Below are positions 35,501-46,294 of a DNA stretch of 64,000 nt, one piece after another. Origin of the DNA: Lingula anatina (taxonomy: Eukaryota; Brachiopoda; Lingulata; Lingulida; Lingulidae); contig NW_019776135.1 of the NCBI RefSeq assembly GCF_001039355.2, positions 309,947-373,946 on the forward strand. The letters are read 5' to 3'. Both the position numbers and the translations under genes were made by a program. Below the pieces are notes generated by a model. The model did not search any database and was not told the origin of the DNA. It saw only the letters and a list, made by a program, of their open reading frames with translations. Position 1 is the stretch's first letter, and the number at the start of each line of letters is the position of its first letter.

Positions 35501-38500
35501 GCCCAACCCTGCTATTATATACAAATGCAATGACGCATATTAATAAACACTGAAGTATTGTTTGATAAATTTATCTATACACATCACAGTCAGTGCGATA
35601 TCAGAGTACAGCATGATTTATCAGGAATGTGCTGCTGGCAGCGGTGCTTCGTGTGTGTGTGTGTGTGTGTGTGTGTGTTGTGGGGGGGGGGGTGCCACTC
35701 TTACATGGCCTGTTAAAAGTCCTTATTCAAGTCAAATATGATTTTGGTGTTTTGGAAGGCAAATGGTGCCATTTGACACGGTTTAAAAGTATTCTTCAGC
35801 TTGTAAAAATTCTAATTCCAATAGGGGAGTATTTTCAGAAACCGAATTGGAGCCCAGCCTCCCCCCCCCCTTTGACTCCCCTGCTAAATCCTCCACTGCT
35901 TCCATCAAACGTGATATCAGGGCTCAAGGTTGGTTGTTCCATCCTCATAACATTGTGTTTCAAAAAAAAAAAAAAAAAAAAAAAAAAAGGAACAGTTATG
36001 TGCGTTATCATGATAAAACCTGCAATCACCTCTGAAGTTACCTCTTGCAAATGGAGTGAGATATCAGTTGAAAATGTAATGGTAAAGGATCTTTAATAAA
36101 TGAAACACCATTCATTTAAATATTGCCTTTCTATGTCATTAAGTGAAGCGATTCATCAATAATAAAAAAATAATTTTTATTCCTGTCTTCGTGCTTCGAT
36201 GGTTGGTCAAGCCACCAGGTATCGAATCGTATTTGACTTGATGACAAGCAAAATAAGGATCTTTAACAAGTCCTGTAAGAGTGGCACAACACCCCCCCCC
36301 CCACACACACACACACANNNNNNNNNNNNCACACACACACACAAAAAAAAAAAAAAGGTACACCCGGCACACCGCTGCTATCAGCATATTCCTGATAAAC
36401 TTTATCAAACAATACATCGGCGTTTATTAATATACGTAATTGTCTTTGTATATAATATCAGGGTTGGACCGTTCTGACTATATAGTTGGCACCTTTCTCA
36501 TTATTGACAACATCACCTGATTGTTGACAAATTTGGAGCGGTATAGATGGCCTATTAAATGATATATAAAGCGTGCGCAACGGCTTTGGTAGCAGTAGAG
36601 CGGGGCGGTCGAGGTGTAGGGTGCGGGGCGCTGTGCCCACTCTGGGCGCCTATACCATGGCAATGGCTTCGAAAGAGATGTACAACGTCTTCAGTGAGAA
36701 CTTTTTAACGTGTCATATATGTCTGGGGGAATATAAAGACCCGAGAGTGCTCCCCTGTTACCACACATTCTGCCTGGAATGCATTGCTGACCATGCAGCC
36801 AAGAATGGTGTCCAGAACAAGTTCTCCTGTCCCGTGTGTCGCCAAGAGGCCCCCGTACCGCCAGGTGGGTTAGAAACTCTCGTAAAAAACCTATTCCTAA
36901 GAAAAGTAACAGACTTCATGGAAAATCAGAAAGCGCCAGGGGGGAGACTTTGTGAGTATTGTAAGCATAAAGAGGCCACTTTGCTGTGCCAAGGTTGTCC
37001 CAAAACCAACCAACTGTGTGCTACATGCCGTGAATTGCATGACACCATCCCTGCATTAACTGGACATCACCTCGTGCCTCTGTCACAAGGCGACTTCTCA
37101 GTTAACCCAGCTAACATACGAGACCAGTTACATCACGTTTTTGATAAATCTCAATACTGCAACAAACATGACGGCGAGTTGTTGACATTCTATTGTGAAG
37201 ATGATGACACAGCGGCATGTAGAGATTGTATTTTGGAAAATCACAGTAAACACGAATTTGCAAAAATTGGAGATGTGGTGAAAGTTCAAAAGGAGTTAAT
37301 ACAAGAAAAACTGATATGTCTCCCAAGTGCAAAACTGTCTCGTTTTGAAAAGGCAGAGAAAGCCATTGTTAGAACGGAAGAGAAGCTGACAGAAAATCAG
37401 ACAAAGGTTCTTCGTTTGGTGGATTCTCAAAAAGTAGCTATGACAAACGAGATAAAGGAAAACAGTAAAACATTCGAAAGAGAACTCAGTGCTTATTACC
37501 AACAAGTAGAGAAAGACGTACGTCAACAGACTGACGCGTATTTAACAAGTGTAAAACACCATTTGGAAACGTACGTAACAAAAGTACAGTTCGATTACAT
37601 CGAAATGCAAAGAGTTATAGATGCCAAAAGCAACGATATAACGGCAGAGGTTAAGGCACTCACCTCCACGCAGGTGAAGACTTTAACAGCCGAAAAAGAC
37701 AAGCTAGAAATGAACAAGATTTCCATTCAGAGCATTCGTGATTTCGCTCAGCAGCTCACAGACACCGGTTCTGACATCGAGGTGATGACCCACTCTAAAA
37801 AAATCCAAGCTAGAATTCAGGAGTTAGAGACACTTGAACCAGTCTTTGATACCAAGATCACCGATATCACATTTTCACCCGGAGAATCAAATATGGACCT
37901 TGTGCTACAGTTTCCTGAAATCCCTGAGCCAAAGCCGCTGTCCATCAAAACGGGGTCCATTACGGCCAAAACATATCAGGGTCCCTTGGACGCACATTTT
38001 GGAAGTTTGAAAGAAAAGACAGCGTACTATCCCGAGCTGATGGAATTTCAGAAATTCGCATGGCTTGGTACGGCAGAGCGAAATAAATGTTTTCATGTTA
38101 AGCGTGGCATATGGGATATCCAGTGCACAGATGACGGTTGTATTTTAGTTGGACACGCTTGTACAGTGTCCGTATTCTCCAGCACAGATCAATGTAATCG
38201 TGAGATCAATATAGAGGGAGGGGTCAAATGTATCACCACCGTCGGAAACGACAGATTTGTGGTCACATGTCAAGATAAATACTGTAGACTGTATTCAACA
38301 TCAGGTCATTTTACACGGTGCTTTGGTCAGGGTGATATGTCTAACCCCTGGGGTGTCATTATGGACCGTGCAAATAGTAAGGTGTACGTGTGTGATAGGG
38401 GTGCACAGTGCGTCTGTGTGTACTGCATGAAATCTTTTCAACTTGTTAACAGAATTGCTATCCCAATGTGCAGTAAAGGTCCACTGCGCTGTGCATACCA

Positions 38501-41500
38501 TTACGACATCGATGCAATCATAGTCAGCGACAACAGTGCCCACTGTGTGTATGCAGTGACACCCCAGGGTGACGTCATGTTCCAATACGGTACACGAGGT
38601 CAGAGTGGAAGTGGAGACGGACAACTGAGTTTCCCAGAGGGATTGTGCGTAGATAAGTTTGGACACATATTCATAGCTAACCACGGTAATCACAGGGTGG
38701 TTGTCCTTGGTTCAGACGGAACATTTCTACGTAACATTTTGACAAAGAGTGACGACATTGAATATCCTGTGTCCGTTGATGTCAACAGTAACGGGGAGCT
38801 TGTTGTTGGCACTTATCGAGGTGAAATATCCACGTACAAGTATACAGAATAGCAGTGGCTCATATGACTTGACACTAATGATGATTGGATTGTGATTGAT
38901 ATCGCTGAGAAAAGTGTAATGAACAGTTCAACTATGTTTCTTATCTGACATATAGTTATGAAAGTGTGGGGAAGTTCTAAAAAGAATATATTCAATGTAC
39001 AATGTCAAAATGGTCAAAAAGGTTGCCCCACCTCTAGTTTCATGTGCTTTATTTTACAAACGATCACCTCGCAGGTGTAAATTGTTATGAAAAGTGACTT
39101 TAATTTCAGATAAAAATTATTATTATTACTATATATAGTCCAAAATCCAACGTATGTTCCATAGACTTTACAGAATTGATACCGTATGACACCAATCTTG
39201 CCTTACAAGCCTTAAAAAGAAGGCGGTCACCTGATCTAAGATTTCGTGATGGTATATAATGTGAAACTAGCTCATTTAAATAAGAGGGTGCAAGCATATT
39301 AAATACTGCATGTGCAAATGTTAAAAGTTATAATAAAATGCGTGCTCGCACAGAGAGCCAGTGCAACATCATTAAAAGGGGGTGATGTGGTTGTCTTTTG
39401 GAGTGCTAGTCAGTAGGCGAGCAGATATGTTCTGTACACGTTGAAGCCGTTTGATATGAGATGAGACTTGCACAATGCTGGCACATCTAGACATGCTTAG
39501 ACTGCGGGCAATGTTCTTAATGTGTGGTTGAGATATTACTAGGAATTCAGTTTCCTCGTCATTGATCTTCAGTTTGTTTCTTATCATCCACCCCCTTAGG
39601 TCAGAAATACAGCTGGTTATTTTAGTAACTGATGTTCCAGGGTCTCTAATATTGCAGGATGTGTAAAGCTGAGTGTCACCAGCATATATGTAATAACCAA
39701 TCTCGTGAAAACGAAGGATTGCCCCAAGTGGTGAAGTATAAATACAGAATATGATACCATAACTGATATGATTAATGGTGCAGAAAAGACAAAATAGCGG
39801 TGAAGATATCCATATTTTTAAAATACCTTTTGTTCACATTCATTACACACACACCTTTAAATCCGAGATGTCACTGTGGTTTCCATGGAGGTAAAGAAAT
39901 GTCCATTGAATTGCAAATACTTCACCTAATGTCTCCAAATTTACCCACAATTAGAATTAGGGTGTGCTTGTTAAAGACCAAGTGTCTAATAGCGTGTTCA
40001 GGGCGGATCCAGCTTAATTTGAAGACGGGGTCCTATTATATGACACGCCTCATATATCAGCCACTGTGATGGTACTAAAAAATTAACTTGGTACATGAGT
40101 CGGCCAATTACACTGTATTAACAAAATACTTCGAAAACCTCTATAGACTGTCATTCTACTGTGTGTGGCGGACTGGTCGGTTTGCTAATTGGCTAGTATA
40201 AGTCTTTCTCTGGACTGGCTGATTATATAGTCTGAGTGCGGACTGACATATTCTACACTGAGTGGCCGACGGGCTGACTATCTCGGTGACTGACAGGCTT
40301 TCAATGCGAAAATATTGCCAAATTTAAGGCCGCATTCATAAACAGCAGATCGTCGGCCTAACAAACCCGCGGATCAACTATGATCCACCCGACTTGAAAG
40401 CAATACCACAATATCCTCTAATAATGCTCTCCCTGCCCACCACGCGGGCAATCCCTGCAGTGGCCTGGCAATTAAATCTCGGAGCCGTTTTAATCCAGGT
40501 TTAATTGCCAGGCCCCTGCAGGGATGGCGCGTGTGGTAGGCGGGGAGACCATCAGGGGATAACGCAGCATTGCTTTCAAATGGGGTCTGCCATATTTGAT
40601 CCACTGACGAGTTAGTCCGCGGATCGTTCATTGCGAATGCGACCTAAGTTAACATCTTAAGTTTTGCTTTTTAATATCACGCCAGGACGAATGGCCCCAG
40701 CATCCGCCTTCCCCGGGACAGGTGCGTGTCGTGGTCCCAGACATCGCCGGCTTACTGCCCGTATACAACTACAACGAATACGACGGCTACACGGTGAAGA
40801 CCATCCCCAACTGTAGCGACGAGGAGATAGAGAGGCACATCGAGATGACATCCAGAGAAATACGGAGAGCTGTGACCGCGTGGGGATGTAACCAGGTGAG
40901 AGATGTGACGTCACAGTTGTGGAATCACCTGCTTTTGGTAGCGGTATAACGAAGCTGAGGGTCCATGTAACAGAAAGTCCGCCCTCCAGTTTTGCTTTCA
41001 TGACTAGGGTATAGCCTGACCTAATTGGGCCAAAATCTACCTGTATAAATGAATGGGAAGGGGACTCTCTTTCATGGGGGACTGTCTGTCACGTTACACC
41101 TGGGTATCAGATATTGCTATAGATTGAATTTACCCGTCAAACAGAATTTTCACGGGAAAAAATGTTCCTACTCCCGAACCATTGTTCAACCCCACCCTGC
41201 ATTTGAATTTGATGTTTCATTTCTAAATCACTGGCTATAGTTAGTAAGGACTAAACTGGGATGAATGAGCAGTTTTGCAGGATATGAAGATATAGAAAAA
41301 TTTTCAGACGCGTACAGTATACCTTAAAAACGTCCACTGTCAGTATCCCTCTGTTGATTCCATTTCGAAGGAGACGTGGTGGTAATAGAGATTAAAGTTC
41401 CCAGGAATCTCTGAAACTCAGGGTTGGTGAGGAGGAAGCTTTCTTTTTCGCAAAGTGTCTTTCCATATTGTCAAGATAAATAATTAAAATACAAAAAGAA

Positions 41501-44434
41501 GCTTGGTGTCTCTGAATGCCTTTTTTGGTTTAAAACATACGTTGACTTTACATGCTATTTCTGGCTTAATAACCTCATCTTTCAGGTTCTTTCCAACCAC
41601 GCCCTGCTGTCTCCCGTAAACACGACGAGGGCGCTGGAAGGGACCAACGTCCCCTTTAATATCAAGATCCACGGTAGCGCTCTGTCATTTGTCATCAAAC
41701 CCTTCCCGAGATACAAGAAATATGCGCTGGAAGCAATGGCGAAGTGTAACAAGATAATTGCCGGAACAAGACACGTTGTCAAGCAAGTTTTAGATATTTT
41801 CAAAGAAGAACTTGACCATGACCCTAAGGGTGACCTTGACCTAAAAAGGAAACTGGTCATCGTCCCCCCTGGAATGGATCCAACAGTGTTTTCACCGCTG
41901 CGGGATAGCATAAAAAATCAGGAATCATTTCGCCGCGAAGTTGAAAACCACATTGCCGAAAAAGGCGATGGACGGCGAGCAGAGAAGATCAATTTTCCAG
42001 CCCTGTCAAGCTCAAGCAGTGAGGCGCACTCGAAGCTGGTGGAGCTGGGGACAACCTACGATCAACGAGTCGTGGATGCAGATCTGTTGAGTCGGCTTCC
42101 AACTTTTTCTCCTGACGAACCTGTCATCATGTATATTGGACATTTCCTCCATACCAAGGGAGTGGCTGAGATTCTCTTGTCTTTTCCTGCCATTGTCAAA
42201 AGATTGCCAAAAGCACGGTTGCTTTTGGTTGGATACGGAACTTTTAGGGAACACTTGATGTTGATGATAAATGCAATGACTACAGGTAGGAAGGAAACGT
42301 CCGTATTTGTCACAATCAATCAATCTGAATATTAGAGAACACTGGAATTTCGCCTCTCAACTATAATTTCGCTTCCTCCTTTTCCAGTATTACACAAAGA
42401 TACGCTGACTGTAGAGAAATGAATTTTGTCACCTCGATTATTGTGGACTCGTCTTTTACTGAAGTCGACCATATTTTTCTCTAAATTCAAATTAAAGTTA
42501 CTGTGAACAACCAGTCCCAGGCGTAGAGACACTTCGTCGCTGTAAGACTATTGCTGCTATTACTTTTTGTAATGTTATCATTATTTTGTCATTAGTAATA
42601 AACAAGTGCCTACTCCCTTTGTTTTAAAGGGGACACGGGTATATTCAATAGAACAAACAATACCTTGAAAAATGTCCTTTCAAACGAGATATATACAAAT
42701 TTTCCCTTTTTACACCCATTTGTTATTCAGCCTTTGTAATGTTTATTATTTCTTTTAAGGGGACATAAATCTCTTCAAGGCAGCAGCTCACAGCCCAGAT
42801 GAGCGCGGTAAACCCTTTCTTGACTCCAGTATAGAAATCGACAAGTACTTCAGACAACTTGGTGGGTTAATTTTCTTGCTGACTAAAGTTGACAGCATTT
42901 AAATGGGAATTGGTGAAGAAAAAAAAACACTGAAACACAGATTTTAATCTAAAAATTACAAAAGAGAAATTGTACAAAAATTGTATTGGAATCTTCAAAC
43001 CACACCTCGACATTTACATGTAAAGGCATAGTTCGACTTTTAATTTGTATTTGAGAAAGATATTTAAAGAACGAACCCCGAGCCAAGACATCTTTTGAGT
43101 TCTTTGAAACCTGTTCATGTATCTGCATGCGCGGTTTATGTTTTATTATATTCGTTTATTTATTTGTTTTGGGAGACTGGTTTTTGTTACTGTCTCAACT
43201 AACGCATTCTATCGCATTTTTTTCTTCGGTCTAGTGTCAGCCATATATCGCGTTATATGGTCAAGTTTGTTTAGGTTTAATAGGCCAAATTTGTCATTAA
43301 TATTTTAAACTATTATCCACAATATTTCCAGAGCCCTCTGAAGTATCCCGCATCACTGTCACTGGATATTTAAACCACACGGAACTCGGTTTCATTCTAC
43401 CTCTTGCCTCGGTTCTGGTTGTGGCGTCCAAATGGAGTGAAGCATTCGGAATGGTTGCAGTCGAGGCTATGTCTGCCGGCGTATTGCCACTCTGTGTGTA
43501 CCACTCTGGTACGTGTATGTTTTTATAATAATAATAATAATAATAATGGCAATAAAGTTCGTCTCAGCGTTGTATAAAATATAATGATTTAATATTGAAC
43601 CTTAAAGTTCTAAAACACTGGCTTTCATGTACCACTTAAAATTACCAATTAAGCTATCTATTTCTAAAACAAATCAATTTAGGTTGACACACTCTTATTT
43701 CATATATAATAATTATGTTTGTCCTTGTGTGTGTGTATATTATAGACATAAAAACAATATACTAGTACACGTAGGCCTCACTGTTTCATCCTTGATGAAC
43801 ATATGTTGCGAAAAATGTATTTAAATTACATAGATAAACAGCTGATGATATTAAGGCCACCTCGCTGCGTTTATTTTCACAGGATTGGTAGACGTCTTAG
43901 ACAGAGTTAAAGAAACAGATCCAGAATTAGAATCTCTAATGCACATGGAAATTAAAAATGGTGGAGATTTTGAGTTAGGATCAGGAGCGTCCTTTATGGA
44001 GGTTGGGACTTTGTAGCGTTTCTTTATTTCGATATTTTGATTTGAATATCAATGAGTAAAAGAACAATAAACGTTCTAAAACGCAAAGGATAGTTTCCAT
44101 TAATACCTTTTATGATGTTATGTCCAGTCCACAAAGAAAGGAAAAGAGAAACCTGTTGGCTAACTTTGTGTGGTTTATAACATGTACTTATGTATAACGG
44201 ACATCCATCTTAGATTAAGAATGTTTGCATTATATACACCATGAAAAAATATTTTAGTGTGTTATTTTCTTGCAATTTCAGGTCTTCACTCCTAAGGTAC
44301 TAGAAATCTTGCAACACTTATTTCCCGCCACTGGTGGGAAGGAGATACGCGCGTTAACATCCGAGAGATTACGAGAAGTGGCAGTGAGCACGTGGTCCTG
44401 GGACGGAATATGTAAAAAGCTTCTTGAACTATGA
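32532..44434 (+). CDS. GT4-type glycosyltransferase, seven exons
   Basis: Exons 32532-32705, 40686-40895, 41586-42285, 42760-42861, 43332-43508, 43883-44001 and 44282-44434 join in phase to 545 codons (544 residues). The N-terminal half opens MAKHIIIVHGYLLSGSGSNI, the glycine-rich start of a Rossmann donor domain of GT-B fold enzymes. Exon 3 carries HGSALSF, then VPPGMDPTVFSP and MYIGHFLHTKGVAEIL, the usual start of the C-terminal GT4 domain. Exon 5 has the E-x7-E signature EAFGMVAVEAMSAG, which contacts the nucleotide-sugar donor. No signal peptide or membrane segment is seen at the start, so it is probably cytosolic. Donor, acceptor and product are unknown. The last donor is a weak GTTGGG. 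AATAAA lies at 44508. The closest architectures I know are bacterial GT4 enzymes. Intron 1 (8 kb) hosts the TRIM pair. Confidence 0.85.
32776..33000. mobile_element. hAT-like MITE in glycosyltransferase intron 1
   Basis: Ends CAGGGGCGGATCCAGGATT and CCTAAATCCGCCACTG are inverted and carry the CAG/CTG tips typical of hAT elements. The eight-base flanks do not match, so the target duplication has decayed or the boundary is composite. Confidence 0.6.
33133..35341 (-). pseudogene. TRIM-NHL copy A, frameshifted
   Basis: Single-exon TRIM-type E3 ligase gene, close copy of the intact gene at 36657-38852 in opposite orientation. From the ATG at 35341 it encodes the RING (LTCHICQGEYKDPRVLPCYH, then CPVCRQEA) and B-box 1. 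Near 34948-34955 it lacks two bases relative to the intact copy (AACAGCATCTGC against GACACCATCCCTGC), so the frame is lost just after CRELH. The remaining 600 or so codons (B-box 2, coiled coil, NHL propeller) stay open in another frame down to 33133. The TATATAAA of the intact copy reads TTTAATAA here. Frameshift plus TATA decay argues for a pseudogene. A sequencing error could mimic the frameshift but not the TATA change. Confidence 0.8.
35625..36420. repeat. Centre of the TRIM inverted repeat
   Basis: The upstream DNA of the two TRIM copies is also inverted. A GT/G-run segment at about 35648-35692 mirrors the C-run/CA segment at about 36290-36345, and CAAGTCAAATATGATTT near 35730 mirrors AATCGTATTTGACTTG near 36225. 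The midpoint between the two start codons is about 35999. The centre holds a poly(A) tract (35960-35988) and a worn copy of the GGATTTAGC-type repeat. Confidence 0.75.
36318..36329. other. Small gap (12 N) in a CA repeat
   Basis: Twelve N interrupt a (CA)n tract. Confidence 0.99.
36563..36570 (+). promoter_or_regulatory. TATA box of TRIM copy B
   Basis: TATATAAA, about 90 bases before the ATG. The mirrored position in copy A is degraded. Confidence 0.7.
36657..38852 (+). CDS. TRIM-NHL E3 ubiquitin ligase, intact, single exon
   Basis: 731 codons from an ATG in good Kozak context (ACCATGG). The frame is open upstream to 36573, but copy A supports the ATG at 36657. RING C3HC4: C19, C22, C34, H36, C39, C42, C58, C61. 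B-box 1 about 99-138 (C99, C102, C111, C114, C121, C124, H128). B-box 2 about 168-199 (C168, H171, C180, C188, C191, H196, H199). Coiled coil about 205-340, then a C-terminal beta-propeller with NHL-type repeats (for example SFPEGLCVDKFGHIFIANHG followed by NHRVVVLGSDG). Family members transfer ubiquitin to bound substrates, and the propeller binds protein or RNA. The gene has no intron, its own TATA box, and lies inside intron 1 of the glycosyltransferase on the same strand. The subfamily (TRIM2/3, TRIM56, TRIM71-like) cannot be set by eye. Confidence 0.9.
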   Translation: MAMASKEMYNVFSENFLTCHICLGEYKDPRVLPCYHTFCLECIADHAAKNGVQNKFSCPVCRQEAPVPPGGLETLVKNLFLRKVTDFMENQKAPGGRLCEYCKHKEATLLCQGCPKTNQLCATCRELHDTIPALTGHHLVPLSQGDFSVNPANIRDQLHHVFDKSQYCNKHDGELLTFYCEDDDTAACRDCILENHSKHEFAKIGDVVKVQKELIQEKLICLPSAKLSRFEKAEKAIVRTEEKLTENQTKVLRLVDSQKVAMTNEIKENSKTFERELSAYYQQVEKDVRQQTDAYLTSVKHHLETYVTKVQFDYIEMQRVIDAKSNDITAEVKALTSTQVKTLTAEKDKLEMNKISIQSIRDFAQQLTDTGSDIEVMTHSKKIQARIQELETLEPVFDTKITDITFSPGESNMDLVLQFPEIPEPKPLSIKTGSITAKTYQGPLDAHFGSLKEKTAYYPELMEFQKFAWLGTAERNKCFHVKRGIWDIQCTDDGCILVGHACTVSVFSSTDQCNREINIEGGVKCITTVGNDRFVVTCQDKYCRLYSTSGHFTRCFGQGDMSNPWGVIMDRANSKVYVCDRGAQCVCVYCMKSFQLVNRIAIPMCSKGPLRCAYHYDIDAIIVSDNSAHCVYAVTPQGDVMFQYGTRGQSGSGDGQLSFPEGLCVDKFGHIFIANHGNHRVVVLGSDGTFLRNILTKSDDIEYPVSVDVNSNGELVVGTYRGEISTYKYTE
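39106..39770 (-). pseudogene. LINE reverse-transcriptase fragment
   Basis: On the minus strand the fragment reads in order IYTSPLGAILRFHE, then IYAGDTQLY (the F/Y-A-D-D catalytic box with the first Asp changed to Gly), LKINDEETEFLVIS, IKRLQRVQNISARLL, DNHITPF and LAPSYLNELVSHYIPSRNLR. This is the usual order in the C-terminal RT region of jockey/CR1-type non-LTR retrotransposons. Stops and frame breaks (for example between 39372 and 39297) make it dead. It sits 250 bases after TRIM copy B. Confidence 0.85.
39999..40066. mobile_element. Short CAGGGCGGATCC relic
   Basis: CAGGGCGGATCCAGCTTAA to TATCAGCCACTG: a shrunken copy of the element type at 32776-33000. Confidence 0.5.
40328..40644. mobile_element. 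TAA-flanked MITE just before glycosyltransferase exon 2
   Basis: 317 bases. The left end is GGCCGCATTCATAAACAG, the right end GCGAATGCGACC, with TAA at 40325-40327 and 40645-40647. A strong internal hairpin (CCTGGCAATTAAA and TTTAATTGCCAGG, CCCTGCAG repeats) lies near 40450-40530. It ends 41 bases before exon 2, so it supplies part of the intron's 3' end. Confidence 0.82.
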
Positions 44435-46293
44435 AGTTGTGCATGTCGAGTTTTGAATTGAAATAATTACATGAAAAAAGGCTGTACATCCGGATGTGCG
44501 TTGTGAAAATAAATAAAATGTTTTTTTTTTTGTCCGCTTAAGTAATACTCTTTGAAGATGAATCATCTAAGTGCACAATTTTGATACAGTATTCAATGGG
44601 GTATAACAGCGTTGAGGGTCTGCCGCTAGATGGCGTGGGGGTGAAATATTGAATTTTTAATAGTATTTGAATTTTTACTTATCTTGGCAGGCACCATGTT
44701 TACACCCAAAAGGCGTGGTTAAGAGAATAGAATGCTTCCCCAAAAGCTGCTTGCTAAATTAGAGACTATTTTATCAGCTGATTAAATGGAGAGAAATTCC
44801 ATACTTCGAATCTCCAATTGCAGAGGCTAGCTTACCCGATCTAGCTATGTACTAACTGATTATGCAAATGTTCCCTTTTTTTCGTTTCTTAACTATCAAA
44901 TAAATAAATAAATAAATAAGAACTTAACGTCTTTTAACAGCTAACCTCCAGTATTCTTTCAAAAATACCGAAGGTATGAGACACTTTCCGAAAAAAAAAA
45001 AAAAACTAAATCATCAAGTATCAATCATCATCGTCATATTTCTTATTCACGCCCCCCTGGTAACTTACAGTACTTAAGTAAAGTAGGAGAAATTTTGTGG
45101 TCCATAATGCTGTTCCTGTTGCTTTGCGGGGAGAGGGGGGGGGGGGGCAGACAATTATATTAAACTATTATACTATTATATTAAACTGATTACAAACGAG
45201 AATCCCCACTGAGATAGATCGATCCTGCTAGTACACTGCACGATAACTTCTATTCTGAACACAGTCATAAGTTTCAAAGTCTGAATTGGGAAAATATTTA
45301 GCTTTGCAGAATATGTAGACATAAAGAATATGACGTTGGGAAATTTTGTAACGCGTCCAGTATATTTTTAATTTACAGTCGGAGGTGCTCTGTTCTTAGC
45401 TACGTCTGTACATGTTGTGTATTTCATATCGTGATAGGCCTTTGTGAACTTAGCATCTACTCTTATGCACTAATTTAGAAACTGGGCATACTATCTGGAT
45501 ATAAGGACAATATTTTACAATTATCGGTATTTATTTTATATTGAATTTGAAAATGAAAAACATGACCCTAAGGCTGAGACTCTCTTTGTTGTTTCAAACT
45601 ATTTGTTTCAGACTTGCTAGCTGTGATTGGTGCAATCGCCACTGAGTAATAACATGATTGTGGTGGGTGAGATAGAGAAGCACACCTAGCACACTCTCTG
45701 GAACATCCACATCTGGAGTATCACAATCGTACAATGATATATTAGATAAACCCTCGAGAACTTTCCTAAATCTTTTAACAACTTAAAGAAGATATGGTAA
45801 AACAACAAACTTGTTTCATGTCAAAAAAAAATTATAAGTTTTAATTTCACAACGCTTAACACTCTGAGCTTAAAATTATAACAAACATTTAAATCACAAT
45901 TCAATATATTTATTTTATTTATAAATATCAAGTTGATATTGGCTTAATAATACACACATGTACATCAATAATATACAAAACAAAATATTTACATACAAAG
46001 TTGTGCTCTAAAATTTTCTTCCTCTTCCAGAAACATCAACAACACCTTTCATCAGTGTAGAACCTGTTAAAGATCAGTGGTTTTCCATATCCCATGATCT
46101 GCTCATGCAGAATTACTAACAGTTAAAGTTATTGATATTATGCATATTTTTCACAAATACGAAGATTTTATTAAGACAAAAGAGGAGTACAATAAATCAA
46201 TGTTCAGAAGGAAAAAGTCTCTCATTCTTTACAATGGTTTTGGTCACTTAATAAAACAATTTATAATTATTGTTTCAAAAAATAATTACTGAA
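41856..46293. repeat. First copy of a 4.4 kb direct duplication
   Basis: From within glycosyltransferase exon 3 through its 3' flank. It is repeated at 46297-51063 with scattered substitutions and small indels. The flank 44435-46293 holds a CTCF-like CCGCTAGATGGCG at 44623-44635 and no gene. Confidence 0.92.
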
Positions 46294-46294
46294 N
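46294..46294. other. Single N at the duplication junction
   Basis: One N joins 3' flanking sequence (matching 50886-51063) to the middle of a glycosyltransferase exon. It has the look of a scaffold joint. Confidence 0.97.
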
